Assembly: GCA_010029945.1 (NCBI GenBank)
Contig: RGQW01000034.1
Span: 1-12,524 of the forward strand
DNA: 12,524 bases
From: Actinomycetota bacterium
GTDB taxonomy: Bacteria > Actinomycetota > Actinomycetes > S36-B12
Reading direction: 5' to 3'
The stretch's first letter is position 1. The number at the start of each line of letters is the position of its first letter. A model generated the notes under the pieces. That model ran no database searches and was not told the origin of the DNA. It was given only the letters and a program-made list of their open reading frames with translations. Positions 6,842 through 12,524 of this stretch are shown one piece after another. The position numbers and the translations under genes are program-made.

Positions 6842-6847
6842 TGGTCG

Positions 6848-6892
6848 ATCGGGTGTCATCCGCGGTTTCCTGTGCCGCGGATGACACCCGAT
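6848..6892. terminator. Bidirectional hairpin terminator between the kinase gene and flgE
   Basis: A perfect 18-bp inverted repeat (ATCGGGTGTCATCCGCGG at 6848-6865, its complement at 6875-6892) encloses a 9-base loop. It sits in the 53-base gap between the kinase stop (6841) and the flgE stop (6895), where two convergent transcripts end. No clear U-tract follows on either strand, so it may act as a U-less stem or through transcript collision. Position and stem strength support terminator function. Confidence 0.85.
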
Positions 6893-6894
6893 GC

Positions 6895-8139
6895 TCACCG
6901 CTTGAGGTTCACGATGTCGGAGAGCACCTCGTCAGATGAGGTGACCACCCGGGAGTTGGCCTGGAAGCCGCGCTGAGCGGTGATAAGCGTGACAAACTCC
7001 TGAGCGAGGTCGACGTTCGACATCTCGAGGGTGCCGGAGGCGATCAGGCCGCGTCCTCCGTTGCCGGCAGCCGCCAGCTGCGGGTCCCCGGAGTTGATGG
7101 TGGCGGAGAACATCGATCCGCCACTCTTCTCCAGCCCTTCGGGGTTGGTGAAGTTGGCGATGGCGAGCTGTGCGAGCGGCCGGTTGATGCCATTGGAGAA
7201 CGATCCGACGAGGACGCCCTCCTGCGACATGGAGATCGACTGCAGGATGCCGGCGCCGAATCCGTCCTGGCTGGCGACCGACAGGGTGGAGAGTCCGCCG
7301 AACTGGGTGACGGCTCCGCTGTCACCGTCCAACGAGATGGTGACAGCTCCAAAATCGGGGATCTCGCCCGCGGCCAGGTCGATGGCGAAGTCCGCCGGCG
7401 TCGCGACCGCGCCGGTCGTTGCGTCGAACGTAACGACGTTGTCCGTCAACGTCACCGCGGTGGCGGGATCTCCATAGGTTCCGGTGACCGTCCATTCGTT
7501 GGCTGCCGTGTTCTCGAAGGTGAGCGCGACCATCTCGGTGTCTCCGAGTGAGTTGTAGATCTCGACGCCGGTGACGAACGTGTCGCCGATCGTGGCGTCA
7601 GCAGGCAGGTTGCCGGACAGGGCGATATCGGTGGTCGCGTTCGGAGCGGCGGTGGTGCCGACGGGAACGGTGATTCCGGCTACGCCGACGTTGGTGTTGA
7701 TCTGGCCGGTGCCGTCTGCGGACCATCCCTGGATGAGGCCGCCGGTGGCCGACACGAGTCGTCCGTCGGCGTCGAGAGACATCGAACCGGCTCGGGTGTA
7801 GGTGCGGGCACCGGCGGACTCGACGGCGAAGAAGCCGTCGCCTCGGATGGCGAAGTCGAGCTCTCGGCCGGTGTTCTGCAGGGCGCCCTGCGAGAAGTTC
7901 GTCGAGATGCGTGCGACCGAGACACCAAGTCCGATCTGGGATGGGTTGGTGCCGCCGGTGGTGCCGTCCTCGGCGCCGGCGCCAGCACCCTGGAGGGTCT
8001 CGGAGAGTACGTCTTCGAACACGGTGGCCGAGGACTTGAAGCCTGCGGTTGAGGTATTCGAGATGTTGTTGCCGACGACGTCGAGCATGGTGCGGTGGGC
8101 TCGAAGTCCGGAGATTGCTGAGAACATTGAACGGATCAT
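6895..8139 (-). CDS. flgE: FlgE, flagellar hook protein
   Basis: The 414-residue protein has the rod/hook family N-terminus (MFSAISGLRAHRTMLDVVGNNISNTSTAGFK, residues 5-35 region). The conserved C-terminal coiled segment reads NVDLAQEFVTLITAQRGFQANSR followed by VVTSSDEVL...IVNLKR. The central part is rich in G, T, A and D, typical of exported hook-surface domains, with DFAIRGDGFFAV near residue 96. FlgE polymers form the hook outside the cell and are exported without a cleaved signal peptide. The start was placed at ATG 8139-8137, with an AAGGA box 4 bases upstream; a second ATG four codons later is possible. The open frame extends further upstream, but that is non-coding leader and transglycosylase sequence. 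flgD, the usual upstream neighbour, is not seen here. Confidence 0.95.
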   Translation of the reverse strand: MIRSMFSAISGLRAHRTMLDVVGNNISNTSTAGFKSSATVFEDVLSETLQGAGAGAEDGTTGGTNPSQIGLGVSVARISTNFSQGALQNTGRELDFAIRGDGFFAVESAGARTYTRAGSMSLDADGRLVSATGGLIQGWSADGTGQINTNVGVAGITVPVGTTAAPNATTDIALSGNLPADATIGDTFVTGVEIYNSLGDTEMVALTFENTAANEWTVTGTYGDPATAVTLTDNVVTFDATTGAVATPADFAIDLAAGEIPDFGAVTISLDGDSGAVTQFGGLSTLSVASQDGFGAGILQSISMSQEGVLVGSFSNGINRPLAQLAIANFTNPEGLEKSGGSMFSATINSGDPQLAAAGNGGRGLIASGTLEMSNVDLAQEFVTLITAQRGFQANSRVVTSSDEVLSDIVNLKR

Positions 8140-8206
8140 GTCTTCCTTCTTCTTGTGGAAGCCGTCCGTGGCGTTGTGTCCCTCGCATCCGTGCGGGCGA
8201 CAGGGT

Positions 8207-8226
8207 GAACCTCCGATCGGAGGTTC
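8207..8226. repeat. Perfect 20-bp palindrome between the transglycosylase gene and flgE
   Basis: The sequence GAACCTCCGATCGGAGGTTC is its own reverse complement. It lies 36 bases after the transglycosylase stop and 67 bases before the flgE start, in a 122-base gap. As RNA it folds into an 8-bp stem with a GATC loop. It could be a terminator for the upstream gene, although no U-tract follows, or an operator in the flgE leader. Confidence 0.7.
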
Positions 8227-8261
8227 CGGTTGGTGATGGGCGGCGGTTGCCGCGTTGATGG

Positions 8262-8744
8262 TTACGACATGCCGGCGGCGGCGAGCACCTTTGGCACGTA
8301 GTTCTGTGTCTCCTCGAATGGCGGGATGCCGCCATATTTCTCGACGTTCCCTCCCCCGGCGTTGTATGCGGCGAGGGCGAGTTCGATGCTGTCGAACCGG
8401 TTGTATTCGAGGCGGAGCAGGCGGGCTGCTCCATCGATGGCCGATGCCGGGTTGAGCGGGTCGACGTTCATCCACTCCGAGGTGTCCGGCATGAACTGCA
8501 TCAGCCCGACGGCTCCGTCGGGTGAGACGGCATCGAGGTTGAACGCCGATTCGACCTTGGCGACACCGGCGAGCAGTTCGGGGGCGATTCCCCAGCGTCG
8601 GCCGGCTGCGGTGAACTCGTCGGCGAACGGGGTGTCGGGGTCGAGGATGCCGAACTCGTCGACCACGGCGCCGACGGAGAAGCGCCGGGGCCCGTCATAG
8701 GGGACGGTAACGGCGTCGCTGTTGGTCGCGATGTCGTATCCGCT
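8262..8744 (-). CDS. Flagellar-cluster lytic transglycosylase, SLT family (5' end lost or uncertain)
   Basis: The C-terminal region is a clear soluble-lytic-transglycosylase (goose-lysozyme-like) domain. It has the catalytic glutamate in AKVESAFN, then [26 protein letters not shown] and a final [11 protein letters not shown]. Such enzymes cut peptidoglycan, in flagellar clusters presumably so the rod can cross the wall. The true start is not visible. The frame has no ATG or signal peptide in its credible part; the only internal option is a GTG at 8666 without a good ribosome-binding site, which would give about 134 residues. Above roughly 8745 the same frame becomes antisense to aroC. I think the gene is cut at the junction there and has lost its start and export signal. 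The upper coordinate given is therefore the approximate break, not a start codon. Confidence 0.82.
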   Translation of the reverse strand, partial: SGYDIATNSDAVTVPYDGPRRFSVGAVVDEFGILDPDTPFADEFTAAGRRWGIAPELLAGVAKVESAFNLDAVSPDGAVGLMQFMPDTSEWMNVDPLNPASAIDGAARLLRLEYNRFDSIELALAAYNAGGGNVEKYGGIPPFEETQNYVPKVLAAAGMS

Positions 8745-8770
8745 CAGGGTGTCGAAGTCGGCGATGGCTT
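8740..8770. other. Junction between flagellar cluster and shikimate cluster
   Basis: Left of here the minus strand encodes the transglycosylase; right of here the plus strand encodes AroC from its GVEVGDGF motif (8748-8771) onward. Both genes lack their 5' ends and no intergenic DNA separates them. The exact base cannot be fixed because about 20 bases can be read plausibly in both frames. No insertion-sequence ends, tRNA or recombinase gene flank it. Confidence 0.75.
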
Positions 8771-9146
8771 CACCTTGGCTGCCACTCGTGGATCCAAGGC
8801 GCAAGACGAAATTGTCAACGACGGTGCGCTGACCCGGACATCCGGGCGTTCGGGTGGTACCGAAGGGGGCATGACGACGGGCGAGGTGCTGCGTGTGCGC
8901 GCAGCGATGAAGCCCATCTCCACCATTCCCCGAGCGCTGGCGACCGTCGATGTGTCCACCGGGGAAGCTGCGCAGGCGATCAACCAACGATCCGATGTGT
9001 GCGCCGTGCCGGCCGCCGGCGTTGTCGCCGAGGCCATGGTGTTGCTCACCCTTGCGGATGCCTTCGCAGAGAAGTTCGGTGGGGACAGCGCCGATGAAAT
9101 GGCGCGGAACGTCCGGGGTTATCTGGACAATCTGGCGATCCGCTGA
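8748..9146 (+). pseudogene. aroC: Chorismate synthase fragment (C-terminal third, 5' truncated)
   Basis: The frame encodes about 132 residues that match the end of Aro[33 protein letters not shown], then [15 protein letters not shown], and the family signature [18 protein letters not shown] full actinobacterial AroC is about 390-400 residues, so the first two thirds are missing, including the N-terminal FMN/substrate-binding residues. No credible start exists: a TTG at 8775 and an ATG at 8871 are internal to the domain. Intact AroC makes chorismate from EPSP in the last shikimate step, and this piece cannot do so. It overlaps the aroK start by one base (TGATG), which is the expected native operon spacing, so only the 5' side is disturbed. 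Confidence 0.9.
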
Positions 9147-9664
9147 TGGCACCCCGAGCGATCATCATTGGAGCTCCCGGGGCAGGCAAGACGAGCGTGG
9201 GCCGACGGGTAGCCGAGCGGCTAGGCGTGGAATTCCACGACAGCGATGCTGCCATCGAGAAGCGGGCCGGCAAACCCGTGTCCGACATTTTTCTCTCGGA
9301 CGGAGAGGCTGAGTTTCGGCGTCTCGAACGCGAAGTCATCGCCGAGTCCCTGGCGGACGTCGATGGTGTTCTTTCGGTGGGTGGCGGTGCCGTCCTCGAT
9401 CCGGACACCCGCGAAGCCTTTTCCCACCACACCGTTGTCTGGCTCGAAGTGGACCTCGGCAACGCCACGAAGAGGGTCGGCATGAACAGCGCACGTCCAC
9501 TCCTGATGGGGAACGTACGCGGGACCATGACGACGATGCTCAACGAGCGCACCCCGCTGTACGAAGAGGTGGCGACCGTCACTGTCGAGACCAGTGGACG
9601 TCCGTTGAAGGACGTCGTCGATGACGTGGTCGCGGAGCTAAAGCGTGTCGGGACACCGTCGTGA
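9146..9664 (+). CDS. aroK: Shikimate kinase
   Basis: The 172-residue protein has all family landmarks: Walker A GAPGAGKTS (9-17), the D32-S-D34 shikimate/magnesium site, R58 in EFRRLE, the GGG motif at 79-81, the lid arginine R117 in ARPLL and R135 in NERTPLY. It phosphorylates shikimate with ATP to shikimate 3-phosphate in the cytosol, one of the steps leading to chorismate. Length is normal. The ATG shares one base with the aroC stop, and the gene ends in a 4-base overlap with aroB, so translation is probably coupled along the operon. Confidence 0.97.
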   Translation: MAPRAIIIGAPGAGKTSVGRRVAERLGVEFHDSDAAIEKRAGKPVSDIFLSDGEAEFRRLEREVIAESLADVDGVLSVGGGAVLDPDTREAFSHHTVVWLEVDLGNATKRVGMNSARPLLMGNVRGTMTTMLNERTPLYEEVATVTVETSGRPLKDVVDDVVAELKRVGTPS

Positions 9665-10752
9665 CGGCGTCATACACAATCCCCGTGACCGCGGAGCACG
9701 AGTACCCGGTCATCATCGGTCGAGGGCTGCTCGGTGAATTGCCGCACTTGTGTGCGGGTGCTCAGCGAGTCGCCATCATCCACTCCGCGGTCCTGACAAC
9801 GTCCGCGGAGGCGATCCGTGACGACCTTCACGATGGCGGCTTCGAGTGCTTCTTGATCGAAGTGCCAGCCAGCGAGGACGCCAAGACCGCGCCGGTCGCC
9901 TCCTTTGCGTGGGAGACTCTGGGCACCTGCGGTTTCACTCGATCCGACGTCATCGTCGGCTTGGGTGGCGGCGCGACGACGGACCTGGCGGGATTCGTGG
10001 CAGCGACCTGGCTGCGTGGCGTGAAGGTGATTCAGATTCCCACAACCGTGCTTGCCATGGTGGACGCCGCCGTCGGCGGCAAGACGGGTATCAACTCCGA
10101 TGCGGGCAAGAACCTCATCGGGTCGTTCCACAGCCCGCACGGAGTGTTGTGCGACATGAATGCTCTTGATTCCCTACCGCCACACGATCTGCTGTCCGGA
10201 TTCGCTGAGGTAATCAAGGTCGGCTTCACCCACGACGCGTCCATCCTGACCGATATCGAGGATCGCGGAGAGGCCTGCATCGATCCGGGTGGAGACCTCC
10301 TAGCAGACCTCGTCAGGCGTGCGGTCCAGGTGAAGGCAGACGTTGTTGCAGTGGATTTCAAAGAGACCGGCGAAGGTGGCGGAGTCGGACGGGCGGCGTT
10401 GAACTACGGACACACCTTCGGACACGCGATCGAGCGGGTGGAGAGTTATCGCTGGCGTCATGGTGCTGCGATCAGTGTTGGCATGGTGTACGTGGCCGAG
10501 CTCGCCAGACTCGGGGGAAAGCTCACCGAATCAGACGTCCAGCGCCACCGAGATCTGCTCGAGCAACTTGGCTTGCCGACGACGTACGCAGGGGATCGCT
10601 GGGATCAACTGCTGTCGGCCATGCAGGTCGACAAGAAGGCACGCGGCAGTGTTCTTCGTTTCGTCATCTTGAATGGTTTGCAGAATCCGGTCTTCTGGGA
10701 AGGGCCCGACCCAGCTCTTTTGCACGCCGCTTACGGCGCTGTGACCGCGTAG
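9661..10752 (+). CDS. aroB: 3-dehydroquinate synthase
   Basis: The 363-residue protein shows the NAD-binding stretch VGLGGGATTDLAGFVAATW (about residues 99-117), IPTTVLAMVDAAVGGKTG with the substrate-site lysine (about 126-143), the metal ligand glutamate in GFAEVIKVG, and the zinc histidines in NYGHTFGHAIE. It converts DAHP to 3-dehydroquinate, the second step of the shikimate pathway. Length is normal for the family. It starts with GTG at 9661, overlapping the aroK stop by 4 bases (GTGA). The next gene begins 10 bases after its TAG. Confidence 0.97.
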   Translation: MTASYTIPVTAEHEYPVIIGRGLLGELPHLCAGAQRVAIIHSAVLTTSAEAIRDDLHDGGFECFLIEVPASEDAKTAPVASFAWETLGTCGFTRSDVIVGLGGGATTDLAGFVAATWLRGVKVIQIPTTVLAMVDAAVGGKTGINSDAGKNLIGSFHSPHGVLCDMNALDSLPPHDLLSGFAEVIKVGFTHDASILTDIEDRGEACIDPGGDLLADLVRRAVQVKADVVAVDFKETGEGGGVGRAALNYGHTFGHAIERVESYRWRHGAAISVGMVYVAELARLGGKLTESDVQRHRDLLEQLGLPTTYAGDRWDQLLSAMQVDKKARGSVLRFVILNGLQNPVFWEGPDPALLHAAYGAVTA

Positions 10753-10762
10753 AGTTACGTTC

Positions 10763-11215
10763 ATGTCCGATAGCCAGCATCCCGTGTGGGTGCTCAACGG
10801 TCCGAACCTGAATCGTCTGGGCACCCGCGAGCCAGACATCTATGGCGATAGGGACTACGACAGCGTCGTCGAGGAAATTGAGCGCGAGGCATCCGCCCTG
10901 GGTTTCACGGCGGATGTCCGACAAACCAACGATGAAGCCGAATTGATCGCCTGGCTGCACGATGCAGCCGACCAGTCAGTGCCGGTGATCATGAATCCGG
11001 CGGCCTTCACCCACTACTCCTACGCGGTGCGCGACGCCTGCGCCCTATTGACGGCGCCCTTGATCGAGGTCCACCTGAGCAACCCGCTTGCCCGGGAGGA
11101 ATTTCGGCACACCTCGGTGGTCGGCGGTGTCGCCAACGGAACGATCTCTGGTTTCGGGCTGGATTCCTACCGGCTGGCGCTCCGCGCGCTTGCCGGCCTG
11201 CAGTCCTCGCCGTGA
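10763..11215 (+). CDS. aroQ: 3-dehydroquinate dehydratase, type II
   Basis: The 150-residue protein matches type II dehydroquinase: VLNGPNLNRLGTREPDIYG at the start, with the arginine and tyrosine of the catalytic lid loop. NPAAFTHYSYAVRDA follows in the middle (the family usually has NPGAYTHTS), then EVHLSNPLAREEFRHTSVV, which carries the conserved histidines. It dehydrates 3-dehydroquinate to 3-dehydroshikimate as a dodecamer. The ATG lies 10 bases after aroB with no strong ribosome-binding site, and the gene ends in a 4-base overlap with the peptidase gene. The G-to-A and T-to-Y changes in the NPGAYTHTS motif are mild. Confidence 0.96.
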   Translation: MSDSQHPVWVLNGPNLNRLGTREPDIYGDRDYDSVVEEIEREASALGFTADVRQTNDEAELIAWLHDAADQSVPVIMNPAAFTHYSYAVRDACALLTAPLIEVHLSNPLAREEFRHTSVVGGVANGTISGFGLDSYRLALRALAGLQSSP

Positions 11216-12270
11216 CCGTTCACCATCAGCGACGCTCTCGACTACGAGACGCGTTGTCGGAAGATGTCCGTGGCGTATTCGTCACCCGGGACCTGGCGTC
11301 CGTCCGTTACTTGACCGGCTTCTCCGGGAGCAACGCCACCGTGGTCCTCGGCACCGATGACGCGCACCTGATCACCGACGGCCGCTACCGCGAGCAGGCA
11401 CATCACGAAAGTCCAGATGTAGCCGCCGTCATCGACCGCGACGTTGTTGGGGCGCTGCGTGGCCTGTGCACAGGACGAGAGATTGCCCTCGATGACAGAA
11501 CTCCGGTGGGGATGGCACAGCAGTTGACCGAGGCCGGCCTGGCCGTTCGTGCCGTCGCCGACCCGGTGGCGCCATTGCGAATGGTCAAAGACGCCCAGGA
11601 GCTCGATGCGCTGTCACGGGCCGGTGGCATTACCGCGCGGGCCCTCGAGCAGGTTGCCGACACCATCGCCGTCGGTGATCGCGAGGCGGACATTGCTCGT
11701 CGACTCGAGGCAGCTTTCGCCGAATGGGGAGCAGACGATCGAGCCTTCGCCACCATCGTCGCGAGCGGAGAGAACTCCGCGCTACCGCATCACCGCGCCG
11801 GTGACCGCCCACTGGCCACGGGTGATCTGCTTGTTATCGACTGCGGTGCGAAAGTTGACGGGTATCACGCAGACATGACCCGCACCTTTGTCGTCGGGGC
11901 CGAGCCGAGCGAGTGGCAGCATGAGATTCACTCGCTGGTGCTTCTAGCCCAGCACGCCGCACGCGACGCGGTGGCGCCGGAGGTCGTCGCGGGAGATATC
12001 GACGCCGCCGCGCGAGAGCCCATCACCCACGCGGGGTTTGGTGAAGCGTTTGCGCACGGGACAGGTCATGGCGTAGGTCTTGAGATTCATGAGCAACCAA
12101 TGTTGTCTGCCCGGAGCTCAGCAGTGCTGCCTGAGCACGCGGTCGTCACGGTCGAACCGGGGATCTACCTGCCCGGTAGGGGAGGAGTGCGCATCGAGGA
12201 CACTGTGGTGGTCGCCCACGCGCCACAGGTGTTGACCGAGATGCAACGCGGACTGACTAGAGTCGGCTAA
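11212..12270 (+). CDS. pepQ: M24B-family metallopeptidase (Xaa-Pro aminopeptidase/prolidase-like)
   Basis: The 352-residue protein has a creatinase-type N-terminal domain (about 10-120; VRYLTGFSGSNA, LITDGRYREQA) and a pita-bread metallopeptidase domain. The five metal ligands are visible: D210 (LLVIDCGAKVDGY), D221 (ADMTRTF), H286 (HGTGHGVGLEIHE), E315 (VTVEPGIY) and E329 (VRIEDTV). It should remove N-terminal residues before proline, or cut Xaa-Pro dipeptides, in the cytosol; which of the two cannot be told here. It begins with GTG overlapping the aroQ stop by 4 bases. The position between aroQ and efp is the usual actinobacterial order, which is why the pepQ symbol is applied. Confidence 0.93.
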   Translation: MTVHHQRRSRLRDALSEDVRGVFVTRDLASVRYLTGFSGSNATVVLGTDDAHLITDGRYREQAHHESPDVAAVIDRDVVGALRGLCTGREIALDDRTPVGMAQQLTEAGLAVRAVADPVAPLRMVKDAQELDALSRAGGITARALEQVADTIAVGDREADIARRLEAAFAEWGADDRAFATIVASGENSALPHHRAGDRPLATGDLLVIDCGAKVDGYHADMTRTFVVGAEPSEWQHEIHSLVLLAQHAARDAVAPEVVAGDIDAAAREPITHAGFGEAFAHGTGHGVGLEIHEQPMLSARSSAVLPEHAVVTVEPGIYLPGRGGVRIEDTVVVAHAPQVLTEMQRGLTRVG

Positions 12271-12365
12271 CCGCAGGGGCGTCCAAGGGTGTCGGTGACA
12301 TCAGAAGGATGAACGCGGGATTAATACATGCGGGAATGTAGAGACGCGAGAGTGGAGAGCGTGGC
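12271..12365 (+). promoter_or_regulatory. Intergenic leader before efp
   Basis: This 95-base gap holds a GGAGAG ribosome-binding site at 12354-12359, 6 bases before the efp GTG. An AT-richer patch (TTAATACATG, 12321-12330) could contain a -10 box, but I see no -35 box at 16-19 bases upstream. Whether efp has its own promoter is open. Confidence 0.4.
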
Positions 12366-12524
12366 GTGGCGACGACAAACGACTTGAAAAATGGATTGGT
12401 GCTGAACCTCGACGGCCAGCTGTGGACGGTGGTGGAGTTCCAGCACGTCAAGCCCGGTAAGGGCGGAGCTTTCGTGCGCACGAAGCTCAAGAACGTCATG
12501 TCCGGCAAGGTGGTAGACAAGACG
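12366..12524 (+). CDS. efp: Elongation factor P (partial, N-terminal 53 residues)
   Basis: The frame starts with GTG at 12366 and runs off the right edge after 53 codons. The translation opens [20 protein letters not shown] and continues [20 protein letters not shown], the N-terminal KOW-like domain of EF-P. The KPGKGGA loop carries the tip residue that is modified in many bacteria. EF-P rescues ribosomes stalled at polyproline. The start is supported by a GGAGAG box 6 bases upstream. In actinobacteria efp regularly follows the M24 peptidase gene, as here; nusB would be expected next. Confidence 0.96.
   Translation, partial: MATTNDLKNGLVLNLDGQLWTVVEFQHVKPGKGGAFVRTKLKNVMSGKVVDKT

Noticed and set aside
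8140..8261. Possible c-di-GMP (GEMM) riboswitch before flgE
   Set aside because: The conserved GEMM core (the GCACAGGGCAAACC-like segment and tetraloop/receptor) is not present on the flgE strand.
7598..8434. 278-codon minus-strand frame across flgE and the transglycosylase
   Set aside because: It is extremely arginine/histidine-rich and out of frame with two genes that have clear family motifs.
8775..9152. N-terminal 120 residues of the long minus-strand frame that extends the transglycosylase to 9152
   Set aside because: This part is the reverse complement of well-conserved AroC coding sequence and shows no signal peptide or known domain, so it is not credible as the native transglycosylase start.
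9146..12524. aroK-aroB-aroQ-pepQ-efp as a novel operon
   Set aside because: The genes are intact and this order is standard in Actinomycetota; nothing beyond the aroC truncation is unusual.

Overview
The window is high-GC bacterial DNA with the signature gene orders of a flagellated actinobacterium. The right end carries the actinobacterial run aroC-aroK-aroB-aroQ-pepQ-efp, and the left two thirds carry flagellar export, switch and hook genes. A lineage such as Acidimicrobiia would fit, but I cannot fix it below phylum from this sequence.

Positions 1-4197 (minus strand) are a compact flagellar operon transcribed leftwards: fliM, fliN, fliO, fliP, fliQ, fliR and the first 116 codons of flhB, which runs off the left edge. 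Most junctions are 4-8 base overlaps. It encodes two C-ring switch proteins (FliM, FliN) and the FliO/P/Q/R/FlhB export gate. FliM is divergent: the N-terminal CheY-docking motif is absent and the GGxG loop is replaced. FliN carries a large extra N-terminal region.

Positions 4198-4378 are a divergent promoter region holding a 12-bp inverted repeat, one copy facing each gene start, and a smaller dyad that contains an exact GCCGATAA box. On the plus strand follow a NarL/LuxR-type response regulator (4379-5017) and a large soluble HisKA_3-type histidine kinase (5021-6841). They occupy the place where motA/motB/fliL often sit between flgE and fliM. The kinase converges on flgE (minus, 6895-8139), and a perfect 18-bp stem hairpin lies between them as a likely two-way terminator. 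Upstream of flgE is a lytic transglycosylase of the SLT family (minus, from 8262), with a 20-bp perfect palindrome in the gap.

The key anomaly is near 8740-8770. The 5' part of the transglycosylase gene runs straight into the C-terminal third of chorismate synthase (aroC) on the opposite strand, and both genes lack their 5' ends. This is either a genomic rearrangement or an assembly misjoin. To its right, intact aroK, aroB, aroQ (shikimate pathway), an M24 aminopeptidase and the start of efp form a tight plus-strand operon with 1-4 base overlaps.

I see no RNA genes, CRISPR arrays, insertion sequences or prophage genes. No gene-free stretch exceeds 300 bases; the largest are 4198-4378, 8140-8261 and 12271-12365.
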